Assembly (NCBI GenBank): GCA_018389105.1
Contig: JACATO010001450.1
Span: 62,001-126,000, forward strand
DNA length: 64,000 bases
Source of the DNA: Nautilus pompilius
Taxonomy: Eukaryota; Mollusca; Cephalopoda; Nautilida; Nautilidae
Reading direction: 5' to 3'
Shown here: piece by piece, positions 12,880 to 26,817 of the stretch
How the letters are laid out: the number at the start of each line of letters is the position of its first letter
How positions within the stretch are numbered: position 1 is the first letter of the stretch
Made by a program: the position numbers and the translations under genes
Notes under the pieces: generated by a model
The model's database searches: none
Seen by the model: only the letters and a program-made list of their open reading frames with translations
What the model was told of the DNA's origin: nothing

Positions 12880-15800
12880 TGAGACAAGACATAAAAGTTA
12901 AAAAACCATAGCAGACAAACAAAGAATGATTGAAGAATTCCAAAACATTAAAGGGGAGATTATTATTTGTGGCTGATACATAAAATTGTTACTTTTTTTT
13001 TAATCAGGTGCATTTTAATAGCAAGATAATTCTAACAACTAGCAGATAAATTTCAAAACCATGCTATTTAAATTTTCCTAATATTTTTGACTAAATATAT
13101 TTTACTAAAGAGAGGAAGGCACCAAGTTAGTTACTACTTAGCATTTTTTTTTGCAACCACTCATTTCATATGAGTGGGATGTGTTGCCCCGTCGTTATGC
13201 GCAATCTGGCCCAGTGCATCCGTCTTCAGCAGTTAACATTTCTGATCATCTCTTATTTTTTCCTTAGAACAAGATGACTTAAAAAAAAATAAACTGTGAC
13301 GTGTATCCCCTCTTTCTGCCAGACCATCAAAACAAATTTAAGATAAAACTTTGGCTATGAGGAAAATCTGTAGCATCATCCCATTTGGAGCCTCCGTGTT
13401 AACGTTTTTATTTCTTTCTTTCTTCTTTTTTTTTAACATTTTTGAAATTTTCCTATATAAACAAGGAAACAGCCACAAAAATTTTAAAACATAAAAATCC
13501 ATCTGTTCCCACTTAAAGCAGTTATTCTCACAATGGATGGCTGACAACTTTTCAAAAACCAAAAAAAAAAAAAATATTCACTGCTCATAGTAGCACACGC
13601 CTAGTGTGCAACCGTATCCTATCACAGCATCTTTAAACCTTATAAGGTGGAAATCTTACGAATTCCATAAACAGTACAATATTTCACTTTTTTGTTGTAT
13701 TTCAAAGGAGTTGCTTTGATAAAGGCAGTTAAATAGCGGCATTTTACACACTAAGCACTCATTTCCAGGTATTTTATTCTAAAAGTTTTAAATAAACAAC
13801 AGCATAACCTTATTTTCAAGTTTCATTAAATTGTTTGACTTGAAATTAGGTATATCACTTAAAATTCCAGGAATATTTTTAACACCACCACCATTGCTGT
13901 TATTCAGTATTAAATGGTTTTAATCAGTAAAATGTATAATGACTATCTTTCAAATACAATAATACTAGTTAGTTAGTTATTCAGAATACTGCTTTGCAAA
14001 CAGCTGTGTAAATAAAGGCATTGTTTATAATTATGGTTTTCTCTGATCACATAAGTGAAATGAATGGAAATTGTCCAAACAGCCAAGGGCTATCTGGTTC
14101 AATCCAGACATAGATAGCTCTCTATCCATCTAAACAGCGTTGTTGCTAAAGGTTTACTGCATTCTGGCTACAAATGCTGCACTTTTGAGACTGGCATGTT
14201 TCTCAGCTGTTTCTTTTTCTAGTAGTTACTATAGAAACCAGCTAATGCCAAAGACAAGTGTGCCTCTCACCTTTCCTAATTATTATGGAAGCAGGCGACA
14301 CCATAAATAATTCTGATGTATACACTTCCACGTAATTTTTCATGTACTCACTGTAACTCTCAGATGAAGCCATGGTAGAATTGTTCCATGCCACGAGAAT
14401 GAAAACAGACAACAACAACAACAACAAAACTTGATCATATTTTTAGATATTAGCTTTAAATACCAGCTGAACAAACTCTCTAAATAAAAGCTGTGCATGA
14501 AATATCAATGTCCATAAAAGGAGAGAAACATGCACACACATCACCAGCAATGCATCTATGCTGGCCAGTGGACGGCATTTATAATCAGTACTTAAATGAA
14601 AAAAAATGCAGTTTTCACTAGGTAACTGACATCCAATCAATACATTACAAACATAATCAGCCAGGTGAATAAATTAGAGAAATTTTAATGTTCAACCAAT
14701 CTGTCCCCTCTACTGCGGTGTTTATGCTACTAATCACAATAACAATTTTGAAAAAAAAAAGAGAGAGAAGAGGAGGAGGATATTATTACATTTTTAAAAA
14801 GATCTTGGGAGTCACCTTTGACTTGTTTGTCTATCTAATCCTGGTAACCTAAGCCTACCTTCAGTTACTAGAAGAATTCCAGCTGACCTGGTTGAAGGGG
14901 GATTTAAAAAATTATTCTTACCCACATATAGTGGTTGACAGGTTTATAAAAGATTTTGACCTTTTCGTTGATTATAGGTGATTAATGGTTATTCTTTTCC
15001 TTTAATTTAAGAGAGAGAGAGAAATAATTCTGGTTTCAAATATTTCCTATGCGTTGTCTCCCCTTATTCTCCCAAATGTGGAAAAAATAATTGATATACT
15101 AAAAATCCATAAATCTCAGAAATATAACGCAACTGGGAATTTTTAAAAATTCTAACTTTCTGCAAATGGATCCTCTTTATCAGTGCCAAAATAAACTTGG
15201 CATTAACTTTTTATTGTTGTTGTTGTTGTTGTTGTTGTTATTACTGCCACCACCTCTTATTTTATTGCTTCAATCTGTTTATTCTTGTTAGACGCACCAT
15301 ACAGAGATAAACCAACACAATCTCAGTCATTTGCTTTCCCTCCCACAAAAAAAAAAAAAAGATTGGCTCCTATACCTGTTTGCTACTAGAAACGTTGAAC
15401 TTTTACAGGAATCATTTTAAGCATAGTCAATAATATAACAAACGTCGAAAGCAATGCTAACATCAATTTATTATTCTAATACAATACACTCTCATGTTAT
15501 TACAGTTACGAAACAACAAAATTTTGCTTTTCTTGGTATTTACTTTATTTCTAGATATACTGTCGACAGGCTGACTCAAATCTGTTTGTTTATTTTTGGT
15601 TTTCTCTAAATAAGAATATACCCACTTTAAACCCTTTAAGTACTAATAATTCACAGATGATACTTTGCTATACGGCATATTTTTGAGGTCCCCTTAGAAC
15701 TAACTGCTCGGGGCCTCATGTGACTGCACCAAACACTTAGTTTATGAGTCAAATTAGGACAAACTTTCCAGGGCTCCAAAGTTATTTGATGTAATCAAAA

Positions 15801-15880
15801 TAGTAATATCATGAACGTGGGGCAACATTAAATTCAATATTTTCTAGTTGGGGCAAAAGAATAATTAATTTTTGGTCGAG
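12880..15880. other. non-coding, possible intron of a minus-strand gene
   Basis: AT-rich with A/T runs. A minus-strand open stretch at 14242-14427 ends near a GTGAGAG donor but lacks a clear acceptor, so I do not call it an exon. No other feature supported. Confidence 0.35.
15213..15240. repeat. (GTT)n microsatellite
   Basis: About nine uninterrupted GTT/TTG units. Confidence 0.9.
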
Positions 15881-15899
15881 GAGCCATAAAACATACAGA

Positions 15900-17950
15900 A
15901 AAATGTCTTCAGTTACTCCAAACAGTGAAGTGGAGGTAAAAGTCCTGACTATAGCTAACCCTGTAGGTGCAACAATGTCAGAAGGTACTGAAGCTTCAGC
16001 ATCAAATATGGATGCTGCAAGGTGTGTCCCAAAATGTTTTATACTGAATTAATGTTTCACAGATGCACCTAAAATCACTGAACAGACAAAATCTGCATGA
16101 AGGTAAAAAAAAAATGCATGCAAATGTAGATCACAACTCGGATGTTTGTTCAGGGAAACCATCAATTCTTGATGATTTAACACCCGAACTACGAGGCCTC
16201 AACTCTTTCCCTGCCGAGGTTTTTGATGTAATTTCCATTAACAGATGCACTTATCCTTTGACAGATGGTTTGGAATTACGCCAAGGGCATTCACCAATGT
16301 TTAAACTAACAATATCCAGTTCTACTGACTCGCCATCTATTGGGTGACACAAAAGCTATCTTAGATTGGTGACTTCCAGCTTTGGCAAAGGACAAAAAAC
16401 TAAGAACAGAAAAATGATGGAATGATAACAATGCTGCTTGATGTAACTCAAACATTAGCTCACTAAGGAACAGAAATGAGAAGTAATGTCAGTAACAAAA
16501 ACATAATGCAGCTCTTGAATTGGTATTATCCTGTACTTAAGCACCGGCTGCAAAGCACAGATAGATGACCATTCCATGCCATGTGTGTGTCTTGGAAGTC
16601 TCAGAATGAATTTATACATTTGTTTAGCAATGCTGTTCATAATGTTATAACTTCTGAAGTTTTAGAGGCTGGATTATGTGGTATGAAAGCTGACAGGTCA
16701 AAAAAAAAGATCAACTAGCAGTTTCTGTTGCTTTGTGGATAAAGACAGAAAGCCAACAGTGTCTTAGTCAAGTAAAAAATGTTATTAACAAAACTGGTGA
16801 AGGTCCTGTTAAAGAAATTCTTTCATCTATTGCACAGCATCAATAAAAATACCATAAGATGCCAGACATGACAGTGCCTCCATTATGATTGGAGAGTTCA
16901 AAGGTGAACAGATGATTTCTGAAACCCTGCAATGGTCAGTAACACACATACCATATATCGCCTACAGAGCCACCTTAATTACAGAGCATAGCAGCAAATC
17001 AAGCCTCCTCATACTAAGTATGTATGACAATCTCGAGAGAATATATGCAATTTTTAGCTTTTGCAATAAGTGATTTGTTGTGGAAAACACCTCAACTCAA
17101 TAATCTGTCCAAAACTCACTGGACAGCACAACCAGAAATGGCTGAAGCTGTGCAGATAGTGTACAATAACAAAGTTATCATTGCACCACCAAAGATATTC
17201 ACAAAGAAGCAAGCACTAAAGGACTAGAGATTCTTTTGAGCATACTTCATTATTTCACTTTTGTTCTCAAAAATCATTTGCATCAGAAATGAAGACGATG
17301 ATTGTCATTTTGGAGAAAGAAGAACTAGAAGCTTCAGGAGCTACTGAAGCAATGAGACTGACTGACAAAACCATGTAGTTGGTTAGTCTGAAGCAGAATT
17401 GAACCTGCTAAGTGAGGCATTCGTTGAATAAGCATGTTAACATGACCTAGATGCAATTGTATAATACACCAAGTTTGATCACCTTCACAAGTATTCAAGC
17501 TACTACATGAAAATTCTAATGCAGCAGTGCAATCAACAATGCATCCATTCTATAAAGACACTCACTTCTGTCTTAGACTCTTTTCTAGCAGAAATACATA
17601 GCAAAATGGCAAACATTGAAACTTGCATTTAAACTCAAACAAGATGCCAACTTAAGTTCAGACTTAGAAGTCATGAGAGCAGTATCCAAATGAACTTCCA
17701 TCTCCCTCAATGCTTCACACTAAATGGAAATGTTCATAAATCTCAAAAAATCATGCTAAAAAGAGTGGTGTTGCACAAATCAGCAATAAGTACAGACATG
17801 CTGCTGATTTTGCAATTTGTGACAGTGTGACTTATTCCCAACATTAACCCCAGTGCGTGCAAAGATGGAGGAAGCTTTAGATAAACAGAAGTTTGTTAAA
17901 TCTTTCTGCAAAAGTGGTATGGTCAGGGACTTTGGATTTCCATGTCACTA
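15900..17950 (+). pseudogene. degenerate coding-like segment, unassigned (possible transposon relic)
   Basis: Composition changes here, with fewer homopolymers and more balanced codons than the flanks. Several + strand open pieces follow one another in shifting frames: 16063-16347, 16885-17073 and 17024-17227. The piece around 17010-17070 (MYDNLERIYAIFSF) and the following SKTHWTAQPEMAEAV loosely resemble the middle of ZMYM-like hAT transposases (a 'YDNLxRIYxLFS ... LSxTRWxxR' pattern). That similarity is from memory and weak. Stops and frame changes make it non-functional. It could also be a decayed retroelement or a processed pseudogene of a host gene. Confidence 0.3.
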
Positions 17951-20900
17951 GCAGGTGAGGAGATTTAACCAATAGCATTTGTCTTAATATCCTAGTTAAA
18001 ACGTTGGCTGAAATCAAGCATTGGCATATATATATATTATATTATTGGTGAACATCTCATGACTTTTACTCTAGAACAGAATTTACCATTCTGCATCAGT
18101 TAAGCTTTCCAATGTTTAGTCTGGTGACTGTTTTTGTCTGTTAGTGCAGGCATATCAGGGTTATGTAATTGCCATTTTTTGGAGTTGACTAATGAAAAAA
18201 CAATATTTTTTAACTATGGGCCTACTTCTAGTCTTATCAACCTAATACCTGCAGGTTATTGCCATTCTGTCTTGCATATACATATTAGAACAAAATTTTT
18301 TTGCAAATTTGTTATTCTTATCTTATATCAGTTATTTTTATGCACAATTAATGCAAATGCTACTTTTCAAACCTCATTATGTGCTTATATTTTTGAATAT
18401 TCTAATAAAAGCTTTTCAAAATTATTTTTATTTATGTATGTATATATGGGCCCAAAATTACTTTACAAATCCCTGCCAATAATTTACCCTTTGAACAGTC
18501 CTGCAAAATGCTTCTACCCTCTCTCTCTCACATATAGAGATGCCAAAGTTATTGTAGCACTTTATGTTTTTAAAATAAAATAGTGAGAGTTCATTGTGCA
18601 TCACAAAGCAAAAATGTATTTCTAGTTAAGTATCATTTTGCCATCCCCAGGTTCTCCTCATTATTAAACATCCTTAACGTAGCAATTTAATGTGAAGTAC
18701 AGAACAATAAAATAGTAAACTTTAATAAGTACCTACTTGGCAACATAAACTAAGAAATATGTAGAGGATAAACCAGAAACAAAAGAAGTGCTTGAATATT
18801 GTAAAATTCAAGGTGTAATTACATGGACGACATCAACAAAATCATAATTATTGTGGACAGAGAACCTAGCCACAAGTGCCACACACAAGCAAAGTAGGGA
18901 TGAGATGAGAAGCACACAACTGTAACAGGCAACAATGTTTGTAATTTTAGCAGTGTCCCCCCCACCTCCCCCTTTTTTTTTTTGGAAAATCCTATTAGCA
19001 AATCCTTGATCATTCCATTCACTCTTTTCTTTAAACCAGCGATTTGTCATTCCCTCCTCTTCCTTCCAGAAACAACTCAGGGCTTTTATAATTACATTTT
19101 TTTGTGTGTTCTGGTTAAACCTATGAAGGGAACTGAGCAGAACTTTGCATCCTATCAGGTAAGTTCCAAAAAAAAAAAAAAAAAATTTTAAAGATTTTAA
19201 AAATATTCATTACAGGTGAGTTGTTCAAGTTTGTTGTATAAGGTTCAGCTAACTTAAAATAGTGGGCATATGGACACAAATAAACAATGCTACCATATAG
19301 GCATTAGAAACTATGTATATGCATACAGACTCCATGTTCAAACCTGCATGCTGTCGTCGTTGTCCCCACAAGGCATCCGTCCACCAAAGGAACCCCCCCC
19401 TAGTTGTAGTTTCTAAAGCAAGTGGAGGAGAACAGAAGAGGTTAGCCACATGCTTACAGCAAAACGTCCCTACTGAACTCCTTCGTTTATTAGATGTGGG
19501 AGAAAACCAAAGATATTGAAAAAAATCCACCAGGCCACCTAGTGGGAAGGAGCAAAACAAAACCATGCCAGGACCAAACCAATGAGCCCCTCAACCTTAG
19601 CAGTTCAGTGGTCACTGCAATGCACCAATCCCCCCACACACATACACAGATATTTAGTATTTTTAATACTCTTCCTTTTTTAAAAAATAGTGATGGCTAA
19701 CAAATTGTCTCTTAAAAATACAAAATTACATGTACAACGTTCTGTCTATTTTCATTATTCCAGCCATTTTTCTCTGACCCCCCCCCCTGTAAAATCTGCA
19801 ACCATCTGTACTTAGTACTAGTAATAATATAACAGTATTTATTTCTTTTAAACTACCCAAACAAACCTACCTAATGCTACACCTCCCAGAAAGGAAAAAA
19901 AAGGAATTAGATATATATTTGCGGTTGCCCAAGCTGCTCTTATTTTCAAATAAATAGCACACGTGCACGCATGCATGCAAAAACTATATATATAAAACAA
20001 CAGGGCATGGTTTATATATTAAAGAACCTTTCCATCTATTAAAGAATACCATATTTCCAGTTTTAGCACAAAATCTATAAATCAGAAGCAAAAGGTAAAA
20101 AAAAAAATCTGAGAGCAATGCATAGGGAGAACACATTAGTCACACATCTATTATTTACCAATGACTTGATGCAACAAACATCCAGTGAGAAATTCAGTCA
20201 GCTGCAAATTACTTTATTATTTTTTCTTTACTACCATGTCTGTTACAGGGTTAGTAAAATGGCTACGCTCAAAGGTCAGGCAATATTTTTTTTATTAAAA
20301 TAGATAAAATTTAACGATCAACTCTAGTCAGGCATAAAACTGGAGCAAAAAATAAAACTGACTTCCATGGAGAGAAGCAGAAAGGAAAAGAGAAAAGAAA
20401 AGGAAAAAAAGGTTTCTTTTGTAAATGGCGGCCCAGTTTCTCTTCTTCTCTATGCTGTTTTGTGTTTAGTTGGTTGACAGTAAAAGGTGGCACTGTTCAT
20501 TGTCTGTAAGTTACTGCTGGGAGGATACAACTCAATGCTTTGACACTAACCTAGAAGTCACGTTATCTCAATGCAATATTAATGAATAACCCTTAACTTC
20601 AAATCTGAAAATTCAAAAATATAAAACTTTCTTCAAAGTCATTGGGAGAATGTTTCCAAGGTCCTCCAAATTATGACAATCCTTAAAGGAAAATAAGATA
20701 ATAAAATGTAAACTCTGAGAGGGATCCATACTGGGTCTTCCACCAACACATGAAGTTGCTAGGGTTTATCTTGCATAGCAAAAGTTAAACTGCCATATCA
20801 GTGATATACACACGCCAAAGAAATGAGTTAAGATTCTAGAACCTAAATGACAGAAGCAACCCCATTTACCTGTCAACATGTCTATGCCATGGTTATACAT

Positions 20901-22730
20901 ATTCAAAAGATGCTTATTTTTTTAATTGTAAATGTAAACTTTGGTGGTTCAGTGGAATCGTCATATTATCTGTTGGATTTCACTAAAAGATTCAGTGAAC
21001 TATATGGCATCACCAGATACAAATGTAAATGACTTAATTCCTTAACGAACAAATGCCTTGTGAAAAGTCAAAATCCAATTGCTACTGGTGAAGATAATTG
21101 GTTTTTTTCCTCATATTACACACCTTTTAAATGGTTACTTTCCCTGTACATGTTAAAATATCTTTCACTGGTTAATTTTACACTTAAAAGAAGAAAAAAA
21201 AACCTCGCAAAAACATTTACTTTATCAACGGACAAAGACTTTATACAATGTTACATATACTGGCAACCAAAATAATTTGTTAAGCTCTAAAGAATAATAT
21301 TTCAATGAACAAAATTCTGAGTAAGAAAAGTTTGAAAACAAACTGCATTTTTTAGGGTGTGGATTTCTAAGCCACACACTTACATGCTTGTGAAAATGTG
21401 CGCTAACACCATCATCTAAAGATGAAGAATTCCAGTAGAAGTTTCAGTAGGTTAGTTCTTGCATTTACACTGAGCAATAAAGGATTATAAGAGCTTACTC
21501 AGCAAGTACCCTTTCTCCATAGTCTAACTCAGATCATGGATGATGATCCAGGACCATCAACTTGAGGATGGCACATGATAATGATATGCACCAATAGGTG
21601 CGCATGTGCAAAACATTGGATATTTCATTGGTGGGCCCATGCATATGGTCACCAGTGTATATGGCGGCTGATCCATGTTTAACATGTTCTTCTGTAATCA
21701 GGAAAAATCTTAACTATTTTAAATCAAGTTTTCTTTACTTTTTAATGCCTTAGACAAACTGTTAGAAATTTCAACATTATAGCAACAGCAAAAAAATCTT
21801 TTAAAAAAAGTCAACAATTAAAAAAAAAAAAAAAACCATTAAAAATACCTGCAATTTTGGCTAGATATAATACATAGGTAAGGATCGCTTTACCTCTCAG
21901 AGACATAGATGTCACGAGTTGTGGCCAAAGTTCACTGATCTCTGCTTGATCCCTTCCCGGAGATCATTAAAAAAAAAAGGTATTGTAATGAAAGGAACTT
22001 TTGACATCAAAGCAATGAAAAAAATTTGGATAATTACTGCAGCATCCTGAAGGATAAAAAGAGCCAATTTAATGTAAGTTGTGAGCAGGGTAAAGAAAAG
22101 CAAGCAAAGAAAAGCAACATGAAGAGAAGGGTATTGAATATTTCTGTTGCTAAGGTAAACATAAAATTACCAACCAGATGTAATACAGGGTTTATTAACA
22201 AAAGAAAAAGGTAGTACGAAAAATAAATGAGTGTAAAAGATACTGAAATCAAATGAAGGTTAAGCAGAGATTTTCCTTTCTTCTTTTTCATTCAAAAGAA
22301 AGTAATTTAAAAGTCAATAAGAGAATAAATTAAGTGCCAGAACCCAAGCAGAATGTGCCATGGAAACAGAATCTTGAAACTCATCTGCACGCACAAGAGA
22401 GAAAAACAGAAATGACACAAAACTCGTTCACTTCAAAGTCAGGTTAGGATAAGTTGAAGACAGCCAATACCAGAAGTGCTATATATATGTGTGTGGGGGG
22501 GGGGGTGTGGTGGCACAGTGAAGGAGGGTTAATCAGCTTACAACTCCTGCCAAGATGATAAAGGTTTTTTTTTCTTCTGGAATCAAATTAGTTGGAACAT
22601 TTTCATTTCTGGTTCTAAAAAAGAAAAGCTTGGATTGCTGAATCTTCAAGGAATTTCTTCTCCCCCCTCCCCACCAGAAAAAAAAAGCATGTTTAATAAG
22701 ACAAATGACTCATCGTAGGGAGCTTGCTTA
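17951..22730. other. AT-rich non-coding sequence
   Basis: No gene recognised. A GC bump on the minus strand at about 21905-21965 ends in a GTAAAG donor and is open in one frame (DQAEISELWPQLVTSM). It could be a small exon, but its acceptor is poor. Poly-A and poly-C runs occur near 19172, 19396 and 19780. Confidence 0.35.
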
Positions 22731-22731
22731 C

Positions 22732-22850
22732 CAAGGCTGAATCGTGTGCTGCCAACCCAAAACTGCTGACAGACAACCAAATCTCTTGCACTGCTGCCAT
22801 AGTTTTTACCAATTAGCACAGGTGAATAAGTAAATAACCACCAGAGATTT
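22732..22850 (-). CDS. weak candidate exon, minus strand
   Basis: On the minus strand GAAAATATCAG precedes, and GTAAGC follows, a 119-base segment open in only one frame (LWWLFTYSPVLIG ... FWVGSTRFSL). Splice signals are acceptable. However, the length is not a multiple of three, the phases do not chain with the other candidate minus-strand exons, and no family is recognised. It could be a non-coding exon or chance. Confidence 0.18.
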
Positions 22851-23054
22851 CTGATATTTTCACACACGGAAAAAAAAAACAAACAATGCAGACTCTGAAA
22901 ACAAACAAACAAGTAGATAGATAACTGTAAGTTAACCAGTTCCAATTCCATGCTATTTAAAGAGATCAAAGAAAGTGATTACATGTACCCCAAAATGACT
23001 GACCTTTGACGTAAGGTTGTTGACATATAAATCACCTTTTCCACATATGGTACT

Positions 23055-23943
23055 GGGTCATCCATCCCATGTCAAGTCTGGCTCCAAGGTGACCATCTCC
23101 AATTTAGTTCAAATTTGGCATGTGGTTAGATTGATGTATCTGGAGAACTCCCTGAAATCTTGGCTTCAATATTCCTAATTGTTCTTGATTTAGAACTCCT
23201 TAAGAGTAGGGCAGGCAACACTGAAAAAAAATAAGCATTAAATATTCTGAGCCATTTTTAGAGGCCCACCATTCAGAAACTGTAGGAGTTGGCATCTTAC
23301 ATATTTTCTCACTTAGCCTTTTATAGGTAGAGATCAGGAGAAAAGCAATAAAATTCTAATTTTTCCGATACACCTTGGATGACTTGTGCTCTGAAAATGG
23401 AAAAAGTTACATCATAGTGAAAAAAAAAAAGGTAAATACTGAAAAAATTGTTGCACCTGTTTCTACATGTAGAAACTTGCCCTTTGCAGATTTGATATCT
23501 GGGTACATAGAACTCGTGTGGCCATGAGAATATCTTCCCAAAATAAAATGCAGGTGGTGTTACTATATGCCAAAGTCAGCCAACCCCTAAATATTATCTA
23601 ACTTGCGGAGCCATTATGCCAATGTGGCCATGATGGAAGGGATTTGGGATCTATCCCCCCCCTGAAAACACATTTTCCATGAAAGTGCACTAAATCCCTT
23701 TTGTCTTTCCTTTCCCATTAAATAATAACCGTTTTCATATATTTTAAGCAATGGTGAGGTACATGTATTTGGTACATTCATTTAAATTATACCATTTAAA
23801 TCATTAATATTTTTCACAGAACTCTGAGAAAAGAGGCACACAGACTAATCAAATGGTATGGATTTTAGATTTTTCATTAGATTTAGTGTGCAATAAATCA
23901 GTTTGGGGATATAATGCCTCCTAAATGAGGTTATGTCTAACTT
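23055..23943 (+). repeat. left terminal inverted repeat of the large transposon
   Basis: Pairs with 26818-28650 in inverted orientation and is uninterrupted, so it shows the ancestral arm. The part around 23395-23460 is the counterpart of the empty site into which the mariner inserted on the right side. Confidence 0.8.
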
Positions 23944-24339
23944 GCTCCATGTTCAAGAGGCAAATTGAAAATGTCAAACATAGAAAGGCTTTGGAATATT
24001 ATCTGCTTTATTAAGTACATCTTAGTAAGTATAACACAAATTTCTCTCTTTTGTCTAATGCCTACTTCTATGTGAAAAAAACAACATTCAGTATAAAATT
24101 TGGTGGTCTGTAGATATTAATTTTCAAAATTTGATGCACTTTGCACTGTAAGTAAAAGGTAAAATCTATTAATCACTTAGTTATTTAACAAACAAATTTA
24201 GAGACAAATTTGTGCCAAGACTAACATGTGGCTTCATGGTAAATAGATACTGACACACTGGTCAGTGAGTGCTATAAACAAATGCTGATGTATATAGTAC
24301 ATACACTAAGTGGCTCAGTAAGCAGGGGCCTTAAGAAGT

Positions 24340-26790
24340 GCAGTTGACATTTGGATTCCTCTAAGCAATAGTCATGGCATCAAATCAGTGTTCTTTAGGT
24401 CTGCTTCTACAGGAGGAATTCATAAGACTATCTACACAAGGACACCAGGGTCTATGAGGTACCAGCATTACCTCCTCAGGAAAGAAATCTGGAGGAGAGA
24501 TGGGGACACAGTTTGTGCATTATACATACTACTTGAAGAAATTTCCAGATAAACAAAAAAGATGTTGTAGTCAATTTGATGACCATGCAAATAAATCACC
24601 TGTTTGGAAAAAGTTTAATTGACATCGATCTTGCAGATCACCTTTCTGCTAAGGTTGGCAAGATCATTAAGCCTGGCTGGAAACTGTGTCCATGATGTAA
24701 GGCAAAAAGCACTAGGACTGAAATTCCCAGTTCTGCAGGTGAAGAGAGTCAGGATTTCTTTACTCCTGTGCAGAGCAATACTGAAATACTTATTCAAGTC
24801 TTGTTGCCCTTGGGTGCTCCCCCTTAAAGCTGGCTAAGGTAAGCACAAGGAACATAGTATCTCATGGTAAAAGGAAAATTGCTGATGCTTCAGAAAGTCT
24901 GCGGGAAAATATAGCTGAAACACTCAGAGATACACAGGAAAAAGGAATGTTGAAAATGCAAGGACACTAATTTAATGGAAGGTGACTTAAAGAAACTTTG
25001 TTTGGAATCTCCAATTCAGAAACAGGTACTAATTCTAACACTGGCACCAGTGAGTTGGAACATAGAAAAGATAGCCAGAGAATTCGGTGTGACAACATAC
25101 CAGGTCAAAAAAGAAAGAAAGTTGAAAAACAGATGATGGAATATTGGCTAATACAGCTCCTAAACTTGGCAAGGCCCTTCCACGTAACACAATAGCAGTT
25201 TATAAATTTTATGAAGACAATGAAATATTCTGGTTTTGTCCAGGTAAAAAGGTCGTTAAGACAGTAATGATCAATGGAGATAAAGTGCCTCAGCTAAAAC
25301 AATTGTTTTAGTCAAAATCTTTGAGAGTTGTACATCCACTTCAAAGAGAAAACTGGAATTAAAATAGGATTCACCAAATTTTGAGCACTACAACCCAAGT
25401 GGTGTGTAACTGTATGATCAAAAGGAATTCACAATGTATGTGTAAGTTGTATACATCAGAATGTTAAACTTATGGTATGCTCTTTACCATCACAATTAGA
25501 TAGCACATCATTCATGGGTGAAGTAGTCTGAAGTGTGAAATCAAAAGAGTGTATGTTGCAGTGATATCCAGTGTCCTGGGAAAACAGCCATTTCATCCAA
25601 ACTTGAAGATCTGAAGATCAACATCCCGAAAAGAAAATATCTTATAATAAACAGTGGACTCATACTGATCTGAGCTGATCACCAGGACATTATAGAAAGT
25701 GTGGGTAATCTTACCACACACCATTTTACTACTAAGACTGTCTGGACATCTCAAGGAAACATTGCCAGATGATACCGCTCTGCTTATCTTGGACTTTGCA
25801 GAGAACTATTCATTTATCATCCAAGATGCCATTCAGGGATCCGACTGGGACAACTCCCAGCCTACCTTACACCCTTTTGCCATCTACTATAAACACAATG
25901 ACTAAGTAGAGAAACTGTGCATGCTGCATCAGTGACCATCTTAAACATGACATGATCACTGTCAATGCTTTTCAGCATAGTGTACTACAACACATTAAAT
26001 CGATTATACCCAAAATAAAGGTGATCTACTTCATTGATAATGTTACATCTCAGTACAAAAATTATAACCGTTAACCTCTGTAACCATCAAAATGATTTTA
26101 ATCTTGATGAAGAATGGCACTTTATAGTCACTAGTCACAGAAAAAAATGCCTGTAATGGCATCGGAGGGACAGTGAAACAGCTGGCTGCGTGAGCCAGTT
26201 TGCAGCATCCTGTTCACAACCAGTCCTTAACACCTAAGTCTCTTTTCAGGTGGGCTTCATGAGCAATAGCAGGGATAAAATTCATTTGTGAGATAAAGGA
26301 AGAGATAAAAGGTCATGCAAAAAAAAAAAACTGGAGCCATGTTTTGCACAAGCAAAAATAGTCCCTGGGACAAGAAGTTACCATTGCTTCATCACATCAA
26401 CTACTTCACTGCTTAGTGTCAAGAGTCTCTGCCGATGTTGTCTTTACAGTGCCATGTCTGGTCAGCATGAGGCCCTTCCTTCTGCAAGACAGGAAAACAC
26501 ATGCAATCCCAGACAGTACGTTGCTTGCACATATGATGGACATTGGTGGATTGGACTTGTACTGGAGTTCTCTGAAGAGAATTAGGACTACCATATCAAA
26601 TTCATGACAACTAAGAGCCCTTCAAGATTGTTTAAGTGAGCTATGGATGATGTTTGGTGAGTATCACACAGTGACATTCCATGTTATAGAACCTCCAGCC
26701 ACAGGAAGAACATACAAAATTCAGAATGAGGCACTTGGAGACATTGTTGAGAAGCTCACAAGGCACAAATTGCACTGGTAATGTTCCCCA
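24340..26790 (+). pseudogene. broken gene of an unclassified transposase-like family
   Basis: Fragments in the three + frames read in order as one protein, broken by stops and frameshifts. They include KELYIHFKEKTGIKIGF-like sequence (25315-25375), PKWCVTV, HNVCVSCIHQNVKLM (about 25430-25475), LLILDFAENYSFIIQDA (25777-25827), HPFAIYYK, YFIDNVTSQYKNY (26027-26065), EWHFIVTSH (26110-26140) and CNGIGGTVKQLAA (26150-26190). I recall an uncharacterised protein family, multi-copy in many invertebrate genomes, with DFAENYSF, a YFSDG..SQYKN block and a CDGIGGTVKR block. Asp at 25792 and Asp at 26036, each in a beta-strand-like context, could be acidic residues of an RNase H-like DDE fold; that is inference. 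I cannot place it in a named superfamily. Position between long inverted repeats supports a transposase role. Confidence 0.7.
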
Positions 26791-26817
26791 ACATTTCAGG
26801 ATTATGGTGTGTGCCTG

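Noticed and set aside
14242..14427. Minus-strand open frame ending at a GTGAGAG donor
   Set aside because: No credible acceptor upstream (a GTT repeat lies there) and no homology.
19249..19566. 105-codon minus-strand open frame
   Set aside because: Looks protein-like in places but has no recognised domain, splice signals or neighbours.
22646..22969. 107-codon minus-strand open frame
   Set aside because: Only the part at 22732-22850 has splice-like borders; the rest runs into homopolymer and C-rich sequence.
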